This document shows, piece by piece, positions 42,761 through 54,387 of a stretch of DNA of 64,000 bases (within the stretch, counting starts at the first letter, position 1; each line of letters opens with the position of its first letter). Origin of the DNA: Umbilicaria muhlenbergii. Taxonomy: Eukaryota > Ascomycota > Lecanoromycetes > Umbilicariales > Umbilicariaceae. Both the position numbers and the translations under genes were made by a program. The notes beneath the pieces were generated by a model. That model worked only from the letters and a program-made list of their open reading frames with translations. It searched no databases and was not told where the DNA came from. Location of the stretch: the NCBI GenBank assembly GCA_000611775.1, contig KK106985.1, forward strand, positions 186,001 to 250,000. Direction: 5' to 3'.

Positions 42761-44849
42761 ATGACCACCCTTGCTCTCCCCATGGCTTCACCAAATACCC
42801 TCAAGCGTCCCTACAGCGAACTCGCCCTTGATGATGTTCATGGAGATCCCCAAGGATCACCTTCCCCAGCCAGGCAAGGTCCGAAGCAGCTCTTGACACC
42901 ATCAGATACGCTCAAAGGAGATTACAATTCGCTTCCATCAACACTTAGACGAAGCAGGGCTAATTCTCCAGCCCCAAACAATATGGGTTCCACTGCCGGA
43001 GATGGTCCTTCTAAATTACAACCTGCCCCTACTACATCCACTGAGAGCGCACCCAAGAAGCGAAAGTTGACCTCCGCCGAGAAGGAAAGCAAACGACAAG
43101 AAAAGGAGGCCAAAAACCGACTCAAGGCAGAGGAAAAGGCTAGAAAGGAAGCCGAGAAACAAGAGAAGGAGGTTGAGAAACGAACAAAAGAAGAAGAGAT
43201 CATGGAAGAGAAGCGAAGGAAGGAGGAAGAGAAGGAGGAGAAACGAAGGGCCAAGGGGGCAGAAAGACAGTTAAGAGAACAGGAGAGGAAACAAAAAGAG
43301 GCAGAGAAGAAGGCAAAGGAAGACGAAAAGCACAAGAAAGCCAAGGTAAGCACGTCGTGTCACAAACTTCTGAATCTAAGTTCATGAGCTGATGCTCGTA
43401 AAAGTCACAACTGCGGCTCAATGCTTTCTTCACCAAACCTACACTGCCACCCGCAGGCACAGCAGGGTCGGACCTGCGTAGAGATTCACCATGCAGCCGT
43501 CGAAGCTCTGTCGCATCAATTGAAGGAAACGAAGGCCTGATCCGCAGTCGATCAAACTCTGTGTCTGGTCAAAAAGCACTGCAATCAGACTACGAACGCT
43601 CTTTCCCACCTTTCTTTCTTCAGTCACATACAGGGTTGGCCCCATATAGTAGGTTTATGCGTGATGAAGAAGGGTTGCGAATAGCAAGGAGCAAGATTGA
43701 CAAAAGCTTTGTGCCAAGTGAAGAGCATCAGCATTCACTACAACAACCAACCTCGGTAGATGTGTCTATCCTGTTACACTGGCCAGCCCACCGAGGACGG
43801 AAACGTAAAGCTCACGGAACAACGGTCAAAGAGATCATAGCAAGAATACATGGGACTTTGGATCATCCAATCGATCTCACTGGAGTCAAATCAGGGACAT
43901 CGGTACAAAAACCTACTCATTGGCTCAAAGCAATCTCTGTCAAATACCTCAAATTCGCCGAGGATGTCAGACCTCCATACGTTGGCACGTATTCAAAGTT
44001 ACCAGCTGGATGTACCGTTTCAAGGCTATGCAGGAACCCATTCACACAAGCACTACCCCAGATAAACTATGACTATGATTCAGAAGCAGAATGGGAAGAA
44101 CCTGGTGAAGGTGAGGATCTAGATTCGGAAGGGGAGGAAGAGGTTGCCGAAGATGACGACGGCGATGAGATGGATGGGTTCCTCGATGATGAAGACGCTG
44201 GTGGCGGAATCTTAGCTGGCAACAGGCGGCGACTCGTCGTTGGTGATCTGGAACCTATGTCTACCGGGCTGTGCTGGGATGATGGTCAAGCACGACTCGA
44301 CGGAGGAGACGGACAGAACACATTAAACCTCCGTCCTTTCAGACTGGAGGTCATGCTAGGTAAGCTTGATAATCCCAAATACTACCAACATCGCTGATAG
44401 TCCCAGGTACCACCCAAACCCCCATCGACCCCTACTCAACAGCCTACTGGCCCTCTCCCACCCGTCCCATCACCACCACCACCACCACCAACACCCCTCC
44501 CTCCACCATGCACCCTCCCCGCCTCCCTCTCCACACCATCCACCCCAGCAACACCCTCACCGCCTCAGTCTCCAAACCGCACCCTCTCTCCGCCTCCAAA
44601 CCCACATCAACAACATCAGCCAAGAGCGCCAAGGCTCTTAAAACAGTAGCGCCAGAACTGATGGCCGAGTTCAAAGAAGCGATCCAAGGCAGCGACCTCA
44701 CGAAAGCGGGCCTCATCGAAATTCTGAAAAAGCAGTTCCCGAAGACGTCGAAGGATGCGATTAAGGATACTTTGGGCTTGGTGGCGGAGAGGGTGGGGAG
44801 TAAGGAGGCGGATAAGAGATGGGTTGTTAAGGATATGGGTGGTTCTTGA
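42761..44849 (+). CDS. RLF2: CAF-1 chromatin-assembly factor, large subunit (Cac1/Rlf2)
   Basis: Deposits H3-H4 on newly replicated DNA with PCNA. Exons 42761-43345, 43405-44359 and 44407-44849 give 660 residues. Order: a disordered N-terminus; a KER domain (about 105-195) made of Lys/Glu/Arg helix; a PIP-box-like QLRLNAFF right after intron 1 (QxxLxxFF, PCNA binding), at the splice join; then FPPFFLQSHTGLAP; the histone-binding ED region with KFAEDVRPPYVGTYSK and NYDYDSEAEWEEPGEGEDLD and an acidic run; and a C-terminal winged-helix-like segment (ELMAEFKEAIQGSDLTKAGL ... KQFPKTSKDAIKDTL) that binds DNA in the family. All expected parts are present. Two ATGs, at 42761 and 42782, are possible starts. 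Confidence 0.93.
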
Positions 44850-45301
44850 ACGAAGAATCTTTTACAGCGACCTGGGGCTTGAGTGTAGCCGGAGTTTAAT
44901 TAGCATTGCATCGCAGCTTTTGACCATCCATTCATTGGCTTGTTTGCTGGTGTCGAGTATCTGATGGTAAAGAAGTCGTTGTTTCTGAGCTTTATACCTT
45001 CAGGCGCTTGCTTGGTCGCCTGCATGGATTGGGTGTCCAAACTGAGTGAGTGGCACGTAGAGAAGATTCGTTTGCTTCTTCGCTATGTTGTTGATAGAGC
45101 GCTGTAAACATTGCTCCCCCAATAGTATACTTCCTTACAGCCACATCACCAAACAGGCCCAGCATTACCAGATACGGGGTTTTTATTATTATATACAGTT
45201 GTGTCATATCATCTACAGTCATGCATCAGAAGCCCCTTAGCCCCTCCCAATTACCCAAACACCATCGCTTACTAGATGCATGACACCTATCCCATCCTTC
45301 C
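44850..45301. other. Intergenic between convergent RLF2 and AIM25
   Basis: No gene. If the AIM25 frame shift is real, its extended frame would run to 45226 within this interval. Confidence 0.5.
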
Positions 45302-47009
45302 CTAGAGCCATTCATCAATATCAAACCACCCGCCACCGCCATCGCCTCCGTTCCCGCCCCCCGTATCCCCTCCCGAGCCTCCCTGGCCACCCCGTCCACC
45401 CCAAGGATCCTCATCCCTCCCCCAAACATCCTCCTGCTGCTCCAGCTGCTCCGGCGGCGGCGGCGGCGCCTGCTGCCCTCCCACCCCCTCCCCACCCGCC
45501 GCCCCCTGTCCGGCCTGATCCCCATAAACGCCCCTTTGCATAGCTTCATACCCGGCCATCGACCCGGCACCAACCACCGCTCCCTCCCCAACTCCCCCCG
45601 CACCCTTCGCCGCATTCCCCACCGCACTCCCCACCCCGGCCCCAGCCTCCCCCACAGCAACGCCTCCAGCTTCCCCACAGCAACGCCTCCAGCTTCCCCC
45701 GCAGCAGCCCCCGGAAACCACACCGGCAGCCACCCCACCCCCCCACTTCCGCTCTTCCGGCTAAAATAATCAAAATCGACACTCACAGCCGTAGCGAGCA
45801 TAACGGCCCTCTGATCCAGCGTCATGCCCATCTTCCCCACCTCGCTCCCCTCTCCCGTGTTGGAAATCAAATGGCGCGGTTCTTCGGCCAGCCCCGCGGC
45901 ATCCATGCGCAGGGCGTATACCCCCGTATCGGTGAAGATCTCGCGGGCGAAGCCGGCGAAGTTGCGGTTGACGGAGCCGATTAGTTCCGAGGTGGAGGAG
46001 AGGAGGGAGAAGTCCCAGGATAGGAGGGGTTCGTCGACGTAGGCGAATTGGGAGAATGCAGCGCCGGGGGTTGGTTGTGGGGAGGTTGGCTCGACGGGTT
46101 GGAGGTCTTTGGTGTTCAATATGGGCAGGGCGCCTGAGGTCAGTTGGGGGGTGGTGCGGTCGGAGGGGGCGTCGCGGTAGAGGAAGAGGTTGTATTTGCG
46201 GCGGAGGGGCGCCCATTGTTGGTGGGCTTCGCCGATGATGCGCATGTCTGAGAGGGCGAGTTGGGAAATATTCGGATTGGATTGGGAGAGGGAGGTGGAG
46301 AGGGGGCCGGGGGTTGGTGCTTGGAGGGCTGTGGAGAGGGGGTGGGAGGTTGGGGAGACTTCGAGGGGGTCGTAGACGCGGATGCGGGAGGAGATCCAGG
46401 AGAAGGGGCGGTGGAACTTGGAGGGATGTTAGAGCTGGGAATGCTGGGAAGCTAGGTGGAGGATTGACGTACCCGCAAGACTTCCTTTTCGTGCTTATCG
46501 AATACGTGTGTTGTGAAGCTTCTGTGAGTCCTGAACCATTGCCTAGCCATCATGTTTCCCATTCCTAACTCCCTCTCTGCCATGTACCCAATGTGGTTCC
46601 CCTGCGGATCCATTATGACGTATTTGTTCGCCTGCTCGAACCCCAGCATCACGTTCATCAACTCCAGTTGCCTCTGCACGACAATGGCGGAGTTGACCAG
46701 GATACTCGCGGCCGGATGCCTCTCGTTGAGAACGCCATCGGGGTCTTCAGGAACATGAACTGGCGATAGCAAATTATTGTCTTGAGGACTGGTATCGTGT
46801 AACGCGTTCGAGAGCGCATTTGTGGAGGATGAGCCTTTCTCAGAGAGTCCTGGGGAGCTCTCAGGCTTTTTGGGGATGCGCGATGGCTGGCGCGGGCGTC
46901 GATACGTATTGCGAGGACCTTGAGGAACCCTGGTGGCAAAGCATGCGCGTACTATTGGAATTGATGGCGGTCGTAAGCCTTCACGAAGCAACACACCTCG
47001 CTGCATCAT
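45302..47009 (-). CDS. AIM25: Mitochondrial phospholipid scramblase Aim25, frame broken near 3' end
   Basis: Scramblase-fold protein of fungal mitochondria. Exons 47009-46473 and 46416-45302. The N-terminus is basic and Ser-rich (presequence-like). Core blocks: LVNSAIVVQRQLELMNVMLG, FEQANKYVIMDPQGN, GYMAERELGMGN, RQWFRTHRSFTTHVFD, HRPFSWISSRIRVYDPLE after the intron, HQQWAPLRRKYNLFLYR, and WDFSLLSSTSELIGSVNRNF. Near the C-terminus a 23-bp tandem duplication (45654-45699) shifts frame. Without one unit the frame would continue through GVGSAVGNAAKGAGG to the expected Gly-rich end, GWFDIDEWL (542 residues). As it stands it runs on in an Arg/Gly-rich frame to 45226 (575 residues). The core is unaffected. 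Could be a real allele or an assembly error. Confidence 0.86.
45654..45699. repeat. Perfect 23-bp tandem duplication inside AIM25
   Basis: Unit ACAGCAACGCCTCCAGCTTC plus CCC occurs at 45654-45676 and again, identical, at 45677-45699. 23 is not a multiple of 3, so it breaks the AIM25 frame. Confidence 0.95.
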
Positions 47010-47187
47010 GTTTGGTTGTGAGAAAGCTGGGTGAAGCGTCTCGCGGCTGTTGAAAATGGTAGGGCTGAGATAATAACTTGATGCTTATCTGTTGCTGGCC
47101 ATGACATCAATAGATGGCCAACCTACATCGCTTGATGAACAAGTAAAGTAGCTCGTTGTTCGATTGTATATATAATCTAAGACAGCG

Positions 47188-49616
47188 CTACATAATTGAC
47201 AGGTTGGCCTGCACAGGCTCGTTCGAGAGCGAGAGCCGTCTTCCTGACTGGCCCTGATTGAGTAACCCGAGTTCCTTCATGATGATATCAGCCGCCTTCT
47301 CGCCTATCATCAACGCTGTGTTGTTAGTATTCGCTGCCACGTTTTCAGGCGCAATAGATAGATCTATGGTAGTGTCCAGTCAGCTTCTGTCGTATTCATA
47401 CTCTCCATCTGATGTCAACTCACCAGCAAGCTTCAGTCCTTTCGTCCCATATACATTTAGGTCCTTGTCGACCACACCTCCTTTATCCTTTGGTGCCATC
47501 TTGCAAGTTCCCATACTATGCCATGTCGTATTCACATTCTGCCTGATCCAATCTTCAATTGCTTTGTCGTCTTCAGCACTATACTCAATGTTCTCCATCG
47601 CCTGTCTTTCTTCCAAGTTCTGGAATCCACCCTCTTTCCCACCATCGACAAGCGCCGCTTTACTTCCCTCTGGGAATTTCGGGTGTCCCAGTTCAAGCTC
47701 ACCCTGGTAAGCGCTGGTACGCCTGTAGATTTCGCGCTGCTTCTTGTATGCCCAGAGCTGCTTCTTTAAATCCGCGTCGTGCTCCAAGAAGCCTGTGTTA
47801 AAAGATGCAGGGGTGGATGCGGACTTAGAGACGATGTGGATGTTACCACGTGCATATGGGTACGCAGTGTATGTACCCATAGTGGCATACTGCTTGTGCG
47901 GTTCCGGAAGGATTGAGTGATCGCCCAGAAAGCTGTTGGCAGATCTAAGTCAGAAAGTTCCGGGAACATAAGGAGAGAACGCTATGAAACTTACGAGTTG
48001 ATCACACCCATGAGCATGAGGGGTCTCTCCTTTCGATCCTTAAAGTCTCTGTCCCACAGCTTGCGGAACTCACTACCCAGCTGGTCAACTTCTTCCTCAG
48101 TTGGTCTCAACTTGCTGCACACATCGATAGCATTCCATCCCAGCCTAGGGTTCTTCTCCTCATGTGCTTTCAAGAAGTCGATTCTCCCGTCCAAAATAGG
48201 GTCGATGGTATCCTCGGGCTTAAGATTGGTCTTGTATGGGTAAAGGAGCAGGTGATGATCCTGGTAGTTTTCACCCACGCCAGATAAGTCCGAAACGACG
48301 TTTATGTCCAACTTCTCAAGGAGTTCCTTGTTCCCCACTCCAGATCTCTCCAACACCGAAGGGGTCCCAAGTGCACCGCAAGAGACAATGACCATCTTTC
48401 TCGCCTTAACAACACCATGCCGTGGCTTGCTAAGTGATAGCGTAGGCTGATATGATCCTGTAGGCTCATACTCGACGCTAGTGGCGCGGTTGTTTTCATC
48501 GAAGATGACGCGTACAACCTTGCTTTGAAGGAGTAAGTGAAGATTTGGGTGGTTGCCATCCGCCATCAGAGGGTGGACGTATCTATGCGCAGTGTCCTGT
48601 CGTTTGCCGTCGGGGCCTACATACCGCGCCCAGCGCTGCGTCGACAAGTTAGCGTCAATACTTGCGAAGAAGGAACAGTCAACCACGGTGTCCAGGCAAT
48701 GGGACATCCTCAGTGTAAAGAGCATCTCAACAACTCAACAACAAAAGCGGTATTAAGAAATTCTAAGTATGGGGACCGGAGAGCTCATAGGCTCCCATTG
48801 GTGGTTACGCTGAGAGTCCCTCTACAATTCTTTTTGGGTGTTGGAGTGTGAAGCGGGTCCCCATTTTGAGTTGAGCCACTTGTATGGACTTGCGCCTAGT
48901 AGATAAGACGTACCGAGAAACCTCCGCAAGATGTGAAGTCTTGTAAATCCCGTATTTCAGGGTAGCCAACAGCTTCAGCAGCCTTGATAACATCGTCCTC
49001 GGGGCCTTTTGGGCCATATGTCCCACGAGAGATGTTGATCGGGCCATCATACCCGTGAAGGCTTTTGTCTACGGCAGCATCGTCGAAGTGATATGTTTCA
49101 AGCTAGATTCCCACGTTAGGCCTGAGGACAGATGAACGGCACATTCGCCCGGAAATTTACCTTCTTCGAAAACGGAAGCATGCTCTTATAGTCCCAGCCC
49201 TCGGTTTTCCAATCATCAAAATCGCATGCCTGCGCCCTTGTGTACATTGTAAAGTTTATCGAGCTCCCACCACCAAGGATACCGCCGCTTGGTACGATAG
49301 CTTCTCGGCCTCCGAGCGCCTCGCTCGGATTGGCTTTATAGAAGATCGCCGTCTGTGAGTCAGGTACCAGATGCGCCAAATACATCGCAGGGTTCGTCAC
49401 GAGAGGATCGTTCAGATTGTTCTTGCCGCCTTCAATAACGAGGATAGAAAGAGATGGGTCGGCTTGGGCGAGACGGCCTGCAATGATACAAGCTGCGGTC
49501 CCCCCTGATTGAAAGCTGTCAGTCGCTGACTGGTCATTATACTATCAGTTTGACTCCATGTACATACCTCCGGCCAAGACCACATCATATTCTCTGCCGT
49601 CTTCGTGGGTCGACAT
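47188..49616 (-). CDS. GMC oxidoreductase, alcohol-oxidase-like
   Basis: FAD-dependent oxidase closest by motif to methanol/alcohol oxidases. Six exons agree in phase: 49616-49568, 49504-49161, 49102-48914, 48635-47995, 47932-47424, 47363-47188 (635 residues). The Rossmann motif DVVLAGGGTAACIIAGRL is rebuilt over intron 1; the GMC signature region is GGREAIVPSGGILGGGSS; then RWARYVGPDGKRQDTAHRY, SCGALGTPSVLERSGVG, and the active-site pair His in TTWHSMGTCKM and Asn in ENVAANTNNTAL, as in alcohol oxidases. No peroxisomal PTS1 at the C-terminus (ends ANLSIM), unlike yeast AOX. Intron 3 is 278 bp, about five times the usual length here. Substrate cannot be told from sequence; fungal relatives also oxidise other short alcohols. 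Confidence 0.92.
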
Positions 49617-50104
49617 TGTCACTGCTTCGAGGTTCCTGAAAAAGGCTATAACTACGATTGAAGAAATAGTAATGATTGAGAGAAGCGCCTTGGTCTACTC
49701 TCAATGCAGCAGCAGGGCAATATAAGGGAAAGACGCGTTCCGGACATATGGGTGGAAGAGAGTTTCGGTGTCAATGCCTCTCCTGTAAGCGCTAAGGGCC
49801 TAGAAGCTGACGTGGGACGTCCAAAGAGCCCTTTCTGGTGTGAAGATGGGTTCCCTTGCGCTGTTCGTATAGTTGACTGACCAACGTTCCCCGGTACCAC
49901 CTCGGCAGGACGGTGGTAGATCTGATAATGCGGGGTAAGTGGAACCCTATTCAGCTACCCACCAGTACGAGTAATGCTTGCACCAACACCCGATAGGATT
50001 GCGGCCATCTGACCAATGAGCATATAGAAGATGTTTGAATGCATCTTGCGAATCAGCGCAGTATGCTCACACCGAACCAACTCCCTGACTCCTTTGGTTC
50101 CAGA
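49617..50104. other. Intergenic, GMC oxidase promoter and LCL2 3' side
   Basis: No gene seen; a promoter for the oxidase is expected here. Confidence 0.5.
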
Positions 50105-50524
50105 TCATAGGAGCCCCTTCCGCGCCAACTCAATCTTGCGTGCCGCCTCACCAACTTTGTAACCCCCCTTCGAGATACATATTGCACTTCCCTCCCCCAG
50201 CTCAACCTTGTCTTCCACAGCCGGAAATGGGCATGGGCAGTGGTGTGGGACGGACACGCATGCTAGGGTTGCAGGGCAAAGGTAGTTCGTGCAGTGCGCT
50301 ACGACATACAGTCAGCGATGGGTTACAAACCCGCGCACCAGAAGGGCGGCGAGGTTCATACCAGATTCGTATGTCTGCTGGTACCATGACGAGTCGCTGG
50401 CAACATTTTGTGGCTGCTGTTGCTGCTGTTGACCCGCCCCTTGGAACATGTGCTCGAAGAACTGGAATTGTGCCTGGGCCATGGCCGCAAAGCCCATAAC
50501 AACTGTGATGATGTGTGATCGCAT
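50105..50524 (-). CDS. LCL2: Lcl2, small secreted ER-linked protein
   Basis: Long-chronological-lifespan protein 2 is a short secretory protein tied to ERAD in yeast. Exons 50524-50362 and 50298-50105 give 118 residues. Signal peptide 1-18 ([15 protein letters not shown], cleavage before QFQFF). [11 protein letters not shown] segment and a Gln run (six) follow. The Cys-rich core is rebuilt at the intron: [16 protein letters not shown], then [17 protein letters not shown] and AICISKGGY. The size, Gln run and Cys spacing match the family. It is divergent from the bL27m gene, with 247 bp between starts. The second ATG, after 35 codons of an open upstream frame, is chosen because it starts the signal peptide. 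Confidence 0.93.
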
Positions 50525-50771
50525 AATGTAGTCTGTTTGATTCCTAACTCCGATAGGATGTGGCACTGGATGAGAGGTTGATGAGGGTGTGAGAAATCTA
50601 AAACGAGCCTTCGTCCGACAGAAAGCCACAGTATGCCTCCTCAGCCTGGTAAGGTTACTTTTGGGGATGCCGTACTAACTGCATTGGGAAAACGGTCGAT
50701 TTTCAATTCACCTTGCTTTGACTACCTTACCTACCTTCCATCCTTAGATGGGCACCTGTCCTTGACTCAAG
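50525..50771. promoter_or_regulatory. Bidirectional promoter, LCL2 and bL27m genes
   Basis: 247 bp separate the two start codons on opposite strands, so both promoters must lie here or overlap the 5' UTRs. No specific box recognised. Confidence 0.55.
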
Positions 50772-51551
50772 ATGATCCTACAACGAACACGAACGCCTAT
50801 GCAGGCTTGTTCGGCCGCTCTCAATGCTCCTTGGAAACCATCGTCCACCATTGAGGGGTGCATCAACGCCCTCATCCGTTTCCAACTGAGCTCCGCCGCT
50901 CCCGTAACTTGCACGCAAGTCCGCCATGCCTCGCACGCATCACAAGGTCGCGCCAACAGAGCCAAACAAGGTCCTGGAAAACGCCTCGGAGCTAAGAAGT
51001 CCGGTGAGGAGTTGGTCGTACCTGGCAACATCATCTTCAAGCAACGAGGCACGCACTGGTTCCCCGGAGACAATTGCGGCATGGGCCGTGACCATACGAT
51101 CTTCGCCTTACAGAAGGGCTACGTGAAGTACTACAAAGATCCAGAGAAGCATCCGAAGAGAAAGTACATAGGGGTGGTGTTCAACAGAGACGATCCGCTA
51201 CCACTACCTCGAAACTCGGCGCGGCGGAGGAGGTTTGGCATGGTCGCTGCAGAGATGAGTACGTTGGCTGGGAATCAGGAGGTGGAGGTGGCGCAAGACA
51301 AGCTGGTGGACGACAATACATTGAAAGATGTACCGAAGGTCCAGCGAAAGGCCGTTCCTGAAAAGGAACCAGCATTGAAGTTGGGATCGGGGTATATGTA
51401 CAGACAGGCGAACTGGCAGATAGGACGGGCGGCCGAGAGAGCCAACATCAAAGTCCGGTCCTACAAGCGGGGTGATCGATGGTTGGCGTGGCGAAAGGTC
51501 CAAGCGAGGAAAGGGAAGAATGCAGAAAGGAGAGGGATGAGGAGGAAGTAA
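50772..51551 (+). CDS. MRP7: Mitochondrial ribosomal protein bL27m (Mrp7)
   Basis: Large-subunit mitoribosomal protein near the peptidyl-transferase centre. Single exon, 259 residues (ATG 50802 is an alternative). The N-terminal 50 residues are a presequence. The bL27 core is [60 protein letters not shown]. The conserved fungal C-terminal extension has [18 protein letters not shown] and ends very basic (RRGMRRK). Length matches fungal Mrp7, which is far longer than bacterial L27. Confidence 0.95.
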   Translation: MILQRTRTPMQACSAALNAPWKPSSTIEGCINALIRFQLSSAAPVTCTQVRHASHASQGRANRAKQGPGKRLGAKKSGEELVVPGNIIFKQRGTHWFPGDNCGMGRDHTIFALQKGYVKYYKDPEKHPKRKYIGVVFNRDDPLPLPRNSARRRRFGMVAAEMSTLAGNQEVEVAQDKLVDDNTLKDVPKVQRKAVPEKEPALKLGSGYMYRQANWQIGRAAERANIKVRSYKRGDRWLAWRKVQARKGKNAERRGMRRK

Positions 51552-52232
51552 GATGGCGGTCAGATGTTGGTCGTTCTTGTCCATGTATTATCTGGAGACT
51601 GCCAGAGGCTGCGGCTCTCATTTTCAATCCGTACATACAAAAGGTGGAGGCAGACTTCCTGACACCTGCTCCATATTGAGTCCAGCAATTAGAGGGTCTT
51701 ACGTTTGCAGAGAATCCTACGCTAGGAGTCTTTACTGTGGTTGTAACGGTTCCTCTCACTCGGCCAAATCCGAGTCGGCACTGACGTTGCAGTGATGTTG
51801 CATTCACTTGGACGAACCTCACCGACATGTTCATTCACATCACCACTCGAGTCTACACGCTTGTTTCTTCTGTTTCGCCATATTCTCGGCTAACAGACAA
51901 GCCTCTTTTCCTCCAATTGATCTTATCATCCCCGATACTAAAGTATCTCCCCTTATATTATTGCTTCCGAGAAGGCAGTGCTATCTACATAATTCACTAC
52001 CTTTCCTTCTCGAGCTTCTGGCTCGCAGCTCAGCCGCACTTGAACATTTACCACTTGAATACTCTCTTCTGCTCTAATCACATCTACTTGCAGTCGATTT
52101 CTAGGGAAGCGGCATGTTTACTCGCTCGTAAAGCTCACCTCACACTCAAGTATCCTATCTTATTTTCTGTATCTGCATAGACGTCGATCACCTTCGGCAA
52201 ACGTCTGGAAAACGTCACCACAACTCTTCTCT
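51552..52232. other. Intergenic, bL27m to BTB gene
   Basis: No gene. Sequence from about 51830 is T/C-rich and likely includes the BTB gene promoter and 5' leader. Confidence 0.5.
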
Positions 52233-53610
52233 GTGTCAGCTTTAGAGTCTGCTTTAGAGCCTTCCGTATCCTTCAACATGTCTCCGCCAAAGCCGAAGAA
52301 TGGGAAAACGGTGGGTACTTGGGATGAGATAATGGATCCAAACGGTGACATCACCCTCGTGGTTGGGGAGGATCAGCGCAAGCTTCGAGTTGCCAGGAAC
52401 ATTCTTTGTCTTGGTTCACCTGTGTTTGCGAAGATGTTGGCTCCAGGATCCCATTTCATGGAAGCCCAAGCTACCAATCTCTCCGACGACGGTACCAAGC
52501 ACATCAGACTAGTCGAAGACGAGCTCCAACCATTGACCTTGGTACTGAGGATCATGCATCATTGCACGAAAGACGTGCCAGCGGAGCTCTCACTGGACCT
52601 GCTAACAAAAGTGGCAACCCTTTGCGACAAATACGATCTGCTTGGTTGCATACGTCAATGGACGACGTCATGGTGCGGTAGTCCAATGGCAAAGGAAGAC
52701 AGGAGATGGTTGTTGATAGGCTTTGTGTTCGAAAATACCCAAGCTTTTCGGGAAATTACCAAGTCTCTCATACTGAACGACCGGACAAGCGACTGGGAGA
52801 CGTTCGATATTGTTACCAACCTCGATGGAGTCCCAGAATGGGTTATGGGTGAGAGATAGAGCCTTTCAATCTCTGCGTATAAGCTAATGGCGCACCGCAG
52901 AACAAATGCGAGCGTGTCGCGAGGACACTCTCCGAAAGCTGGTGGGAGTCATCACGAAGCTCGCGAAGAGGTTGATGGCCCGTGCTTCCAATTCGCTCAT
53001 CATCTGTCGAGTCATAGACGATACCTCGTTGAAACGCCAAGTCTGCGATGCGGCTACTCTGGGTGATCTCGCAAGATATTACCCGAGGGAAACATTCTCA
53101 GGTTACAACATTGTAAACGTGCCGTACGATCACGTTGCAGAATCTGTTACCATTTACGTGCAAAGACTGAAGGACGCCCGATGTACTGGCAAGCAGATCA
53201 CCTTCGCAGACAAAAAGAGCACTCGTTCTCATTCTATGTGCCAGCCAAGCATAAGGCTACTCCCGGAAATGCTCGAGATCATTGAACGCGTCAAGGGACT
53301 GTCCCTAGACCCTCCGTTCCAGATAATCGTCCAAAAGCTGGCCGGCAATACGATTACAATCCAGTCTTTCGATTCGGACACCATCTGGATGATCAAGACC
53401 AAGATTCGGATGCAAACAAACATATCTAACAACAAACAGAGGCTAATTCACCGCGGAAAGCAGCTTGAGAATGATCACACCCTCCAGTATTACAAGATTG
53501 CAAAAGATGCCACCGTGGATCTAGTTGTGCGGCTAGCCGGGTGCGAGTGTGAGTATGGTGAGCACGAAGTCTGGGAGCAGTCAGCGTATGAACAACAGGG
53601 GGGTGCGTGA
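52233..53610 (+). CDS. BTB-domain protein with C-terminal ubiquitin-like domain
   Basis: Exons 52233-52848 and 52901-53610 (GTGAGA...CCGCAG) give 441 residues. Residues about 33-130 form a BTB/POZ fold (PNGDITLVVGEDQRKLRVA, LCLGSPVFAKMLAPGSHF). The middle is helical with no motif I know. Residues about 345-420 align without gaps to ubiquitin: FQIIVQKLAGNTITIQSF, DTIWMIKTKI, KQRLIHRGKQLENDHTL and TVDLVVRLAGC. Kept ubiquitin features: Leu8, Leu43-Ile44, Lys27, Lys29, Lys48, Lys63, Val70 and Arg72-Leu73; Lys6, Lys11 and Lys33 are changed. The end is Gly75-Cys rather than Gly-Gly, with 21 more residues, so it is not expected to be processed or conjugated. BTB proteins are often Cul3 adaptors; a built-in ubiquitin fold suggests a regulatory role in that system, by inference. 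Two nearby ATGs (52233, 52278). Confidence 0.85.
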
Positions 53611-54387
53611 GACACAGGTATGCCATCGAAGGCGAAAGGATCGAGGCAGGACGAGGGCCGGGGGGCGGGTAAGAAGAGGTTGAGAAAGATGCGGAATTGT
53701 GGCAGTGGCTTAAGCATTCTCTAGGCATTTTCTCGATATTCTCTACTAGCTCCCTACAGAATCTCGACCTCTTGTTCAGACTCATGTGCAGAACCTCCTT
53801 AATGGTCTCACTGCTATGGCCATATCAAGCTCCACCCATTGCTCTAGACATACCGTTAAACCGAGCATTTTAGCAACTCCCAACCGCAGAAACTCGCATA
53901 ATCGCATTAGCACTTCACCATAAAAGAACATATCCAGCAACCCCAAGAGCACAGACTGATGCCAGAGTTCTATGACTGCTCCTTCTACAATCCGCGCACT
54001 CTCTCCTCTTTAAAACCTACCGTTGTCCTTAATCCCTTGACCCCTCACCCCCCCATCGACAGCGTTGAAGAAAGTACGATGCAGAACTGCTCCAAGCCAC
54101 CGATCTCCACGATCACCACACTAGGATCCCCAATTACAAAATCAGTTGTCGAGTCATAAGGAGGAAGTCTTGCCCATTCTCCCTGCCCCTCAACCACATG
54201 CATAGCCTATACGCACCAATCCAAAGACCCAACGACAATCACACACATCACAGGCACCAAATGCATCACCGCATATGACACAGTTCTCTAACTACCTATA
54301 ACCACAGTACCACGCATGGTACTAACTATCTAGGGTATATCTTCCCCCTCCTTCTAAGCCTCGCCCACCCCTCCTATCCAAACCCCC
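53611..54387. other. Intergenic between convergent BTB and Crb2/Rad9 genes
   Basis: No gene supported; the + frame at 53959-54159 is short and motif-free. Confidence 0.5.

Noticed and set aside
45226-45301. Extended AIM25 C-terminus in the shifted frame as the normal protein end
   Set aside because: Arg-rich text appears only after the 23-bp duplication; the other frame gives the family-like end.
53317-53545. Independent ubiquitin gene or pseudogene after the BTB gene
   Set aside because: The frame is continuous with the BTB exon through one good intron and has no stop or separate start, so a fusion is simpler.
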